A stretch of 64,000 nucleotides of DNA from Alphaproteobacteria bacterium (GTDB taxonomy: Bacteria; Pseudomonadota; Alphaproteobacteria; UBA7985; JAUIBT01), in NCBI GenBank assembly GCA_030428255.1, contig JAUIBT010000011.1:1-64000 (forward strand), given 5' to 3'. The notes under the pieces are model-generated. The model was given only the letters and a program-made list of their open reading frames with translations. It searched no databases and was not told the DNA's origin. Below are positions 63,308 to 64,000 of the stretch, in pieces. The translations under genes and the position numbers were made by a program. How positions within the stretch are numbered: the first letter of the stretch is position 1; each line of letters begins with the position of its first letter.

Positions 63308-64000
63308 TCATGGAGTTGCAACGCCTGCCATAAGCGCGAGCGATCCGCTTGGTGTTTGCTTCGAAACCTGTCGGGGCTGCTGAAGGGCAGCTTCTGCCAG
63401 GCGCTGGTAGTCCGGCGGCGTGAGACCACCCACTTGCTGCGTCAAGCGCAAGCTGGCGCTGAACAGGGCTTGGGCGGCAGCTCGCCGGCTCTCAGGCGTG
63501 GCGCGCGAGACCGGTGTCACCACCGCCAGCGTGGCGTAGGGGCGACGTTCTTTGTCGAACACCGGTACAGCTTGCGAAAATACCTCAATTTCTACCCCGC
63601 GATCTGAAGAGGCAATCCCGGTGCTACGGGCCTCGGCGACTTGCTGGGCGACCCGCTCTGGGTCGGTCTCGGTGTAGCTGGTCCAAGGCTCCAGGGGCTC
63701 GCTAAGCCAAGCGCGCACCTGATCATCGGGGCTGAAGGCCATGTAGATCAAGCCAGAGGCCGAAGCGTGGAGCGGGGCGACAAAGCCGGTTTCGATATGC
63801 ACGCGGGTGGAGTTGGGGCTTTCGACGCTGGCAATGGTGGCCAGGCCGCGCGGGCTCAAGAGGCTTGCGTGGCTGGTCTCGCCGGTCGCCTGGGTCAGGT
63901 CGTGCAGCACCGGCGTAACCAGAGCCTGAAAGGGGAAATGTTGCTCGCGCAAGCGCGCCAAGCGCAGGACTTCGGGGCCAAGAGCGTACTTTTTGTGGCT
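63308..64000 (-). CDS. IclR-family transcriptional regulator (5' end outside the window)
   Basis: The frame runs from the right edge (coding for YALGPEVLRLARL, the linker after the winged helix) to the stop at 63308; the DNA-binding domain is not in the window. The effector domain shows the IclR pattern (LASVESPNSTRVHIETG, LHASASGLIYMAF, VEIEVFSQAVPVFDK). It lies 77 nt before the aminotransferase start and probably controls it. Confidence 0.85.
   Translation of the reverse strand, partial: SHKKYALGPEVLRLARLREQHFPFQALVTPVLHDLTQATGETSHASLLSPRGLATIASVESPNSTRVHIETGFVAPLHASASGLIYMAFSPDDQVRAWLSEPLEPWTSYTETDPERVAQQVAEARSTGIASSDRGVEIEVFSQAVPVFDKERRPYATLAVVTPVSRATPESRRAAAQALFSASLRLTQQVGGLTPPDYQRLAEAALQQPRQVSKQTPSGSLALMAGVATP

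Overview
This 64 kb window is GC-rich chromosomal DNA of an alphaproteobacterium, most likely of the Rhodospirillales or a related order. The evidence is the gene content: an NDUFA12-type complex I accessory protein next to mlaD and a DUF2155 gene, an aa3-oxidase subunit IV, the purN-purM / DUF2066 / hdaA block, ScfR-type regulator, and a ubiH-like hydroxylase. I see no rRNA, tRNA, CRISPR array or prophage. The only transposon trace is the 3' end of an IS630-type transposase at the left edge.

Layout. 0-4 kb: IS630 remnant, then a tightly packed plus-strand cluster (histone-deacetylase/acetylpolyamine hydrolase, class I glutamine amidotransferase, threonine aldolase, ChrR-like cupin with a collagen-like minisatellite). 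4-11 kb: YCII protein, GST and gloB on the minus strand; a methyltransferase; aa3 oxidase subunit IV; purN-purM on the minus strand facing DUF2066-hdaA. 11-17 kb: YqgE, a DsbD-type reductase, a peroxiredoxin, a GST, an SDR and a DUF1801 protein. 17-26 kb: a 1222-residue outer-membrane protein, divergent from a micro-ORF plus xpaC-telA-SPFH/GYF-zinc-ribbon operon. 26-34 kb: paaI-paaK, a membrane protein, class I fructose-bisphosphate aldolase, and an ATPase/DUF2125/zinc-ribbon/plsC block. 34-43 kb: glutathionyl-hydroquinone reductase, L,D-transpeptidase, crcB, an RluA-type pseudouridine synthase, a phosphatase, a Cys-rich secreted protein, ubiH and amt. 43-64 kb: dapC, a very large ftsK with lolA, glpK, ScfR, a five-gene branched-chain-type ABC importer, ydcF, the NDUFA12-mlaD-DUF2155 block, a class III aminotransferase and a partial IclR regulator.

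Most genes are housekeeping. The regions that stand out are: (1) a dispersed 84-nt repeat family with an invariant-length 43-nt core, found six times; (2) the XpaC/TelA/SPFH/zinc-ribbon putative envelope-stress system with a 26-32 residue micro-ORF at its head; (3) in-frame minisatellites in the cupin gene and, four separate times, in ftsK; (4) an unusually structured 540-bp gap between amt and dapC; (5) a sigma-54 promoter at amt, a probable operator at paaI-paaK, and an attenuator between the ABC binding protein and its permeases. All functional calls come from reading motifs and gene order; no database search was possible.
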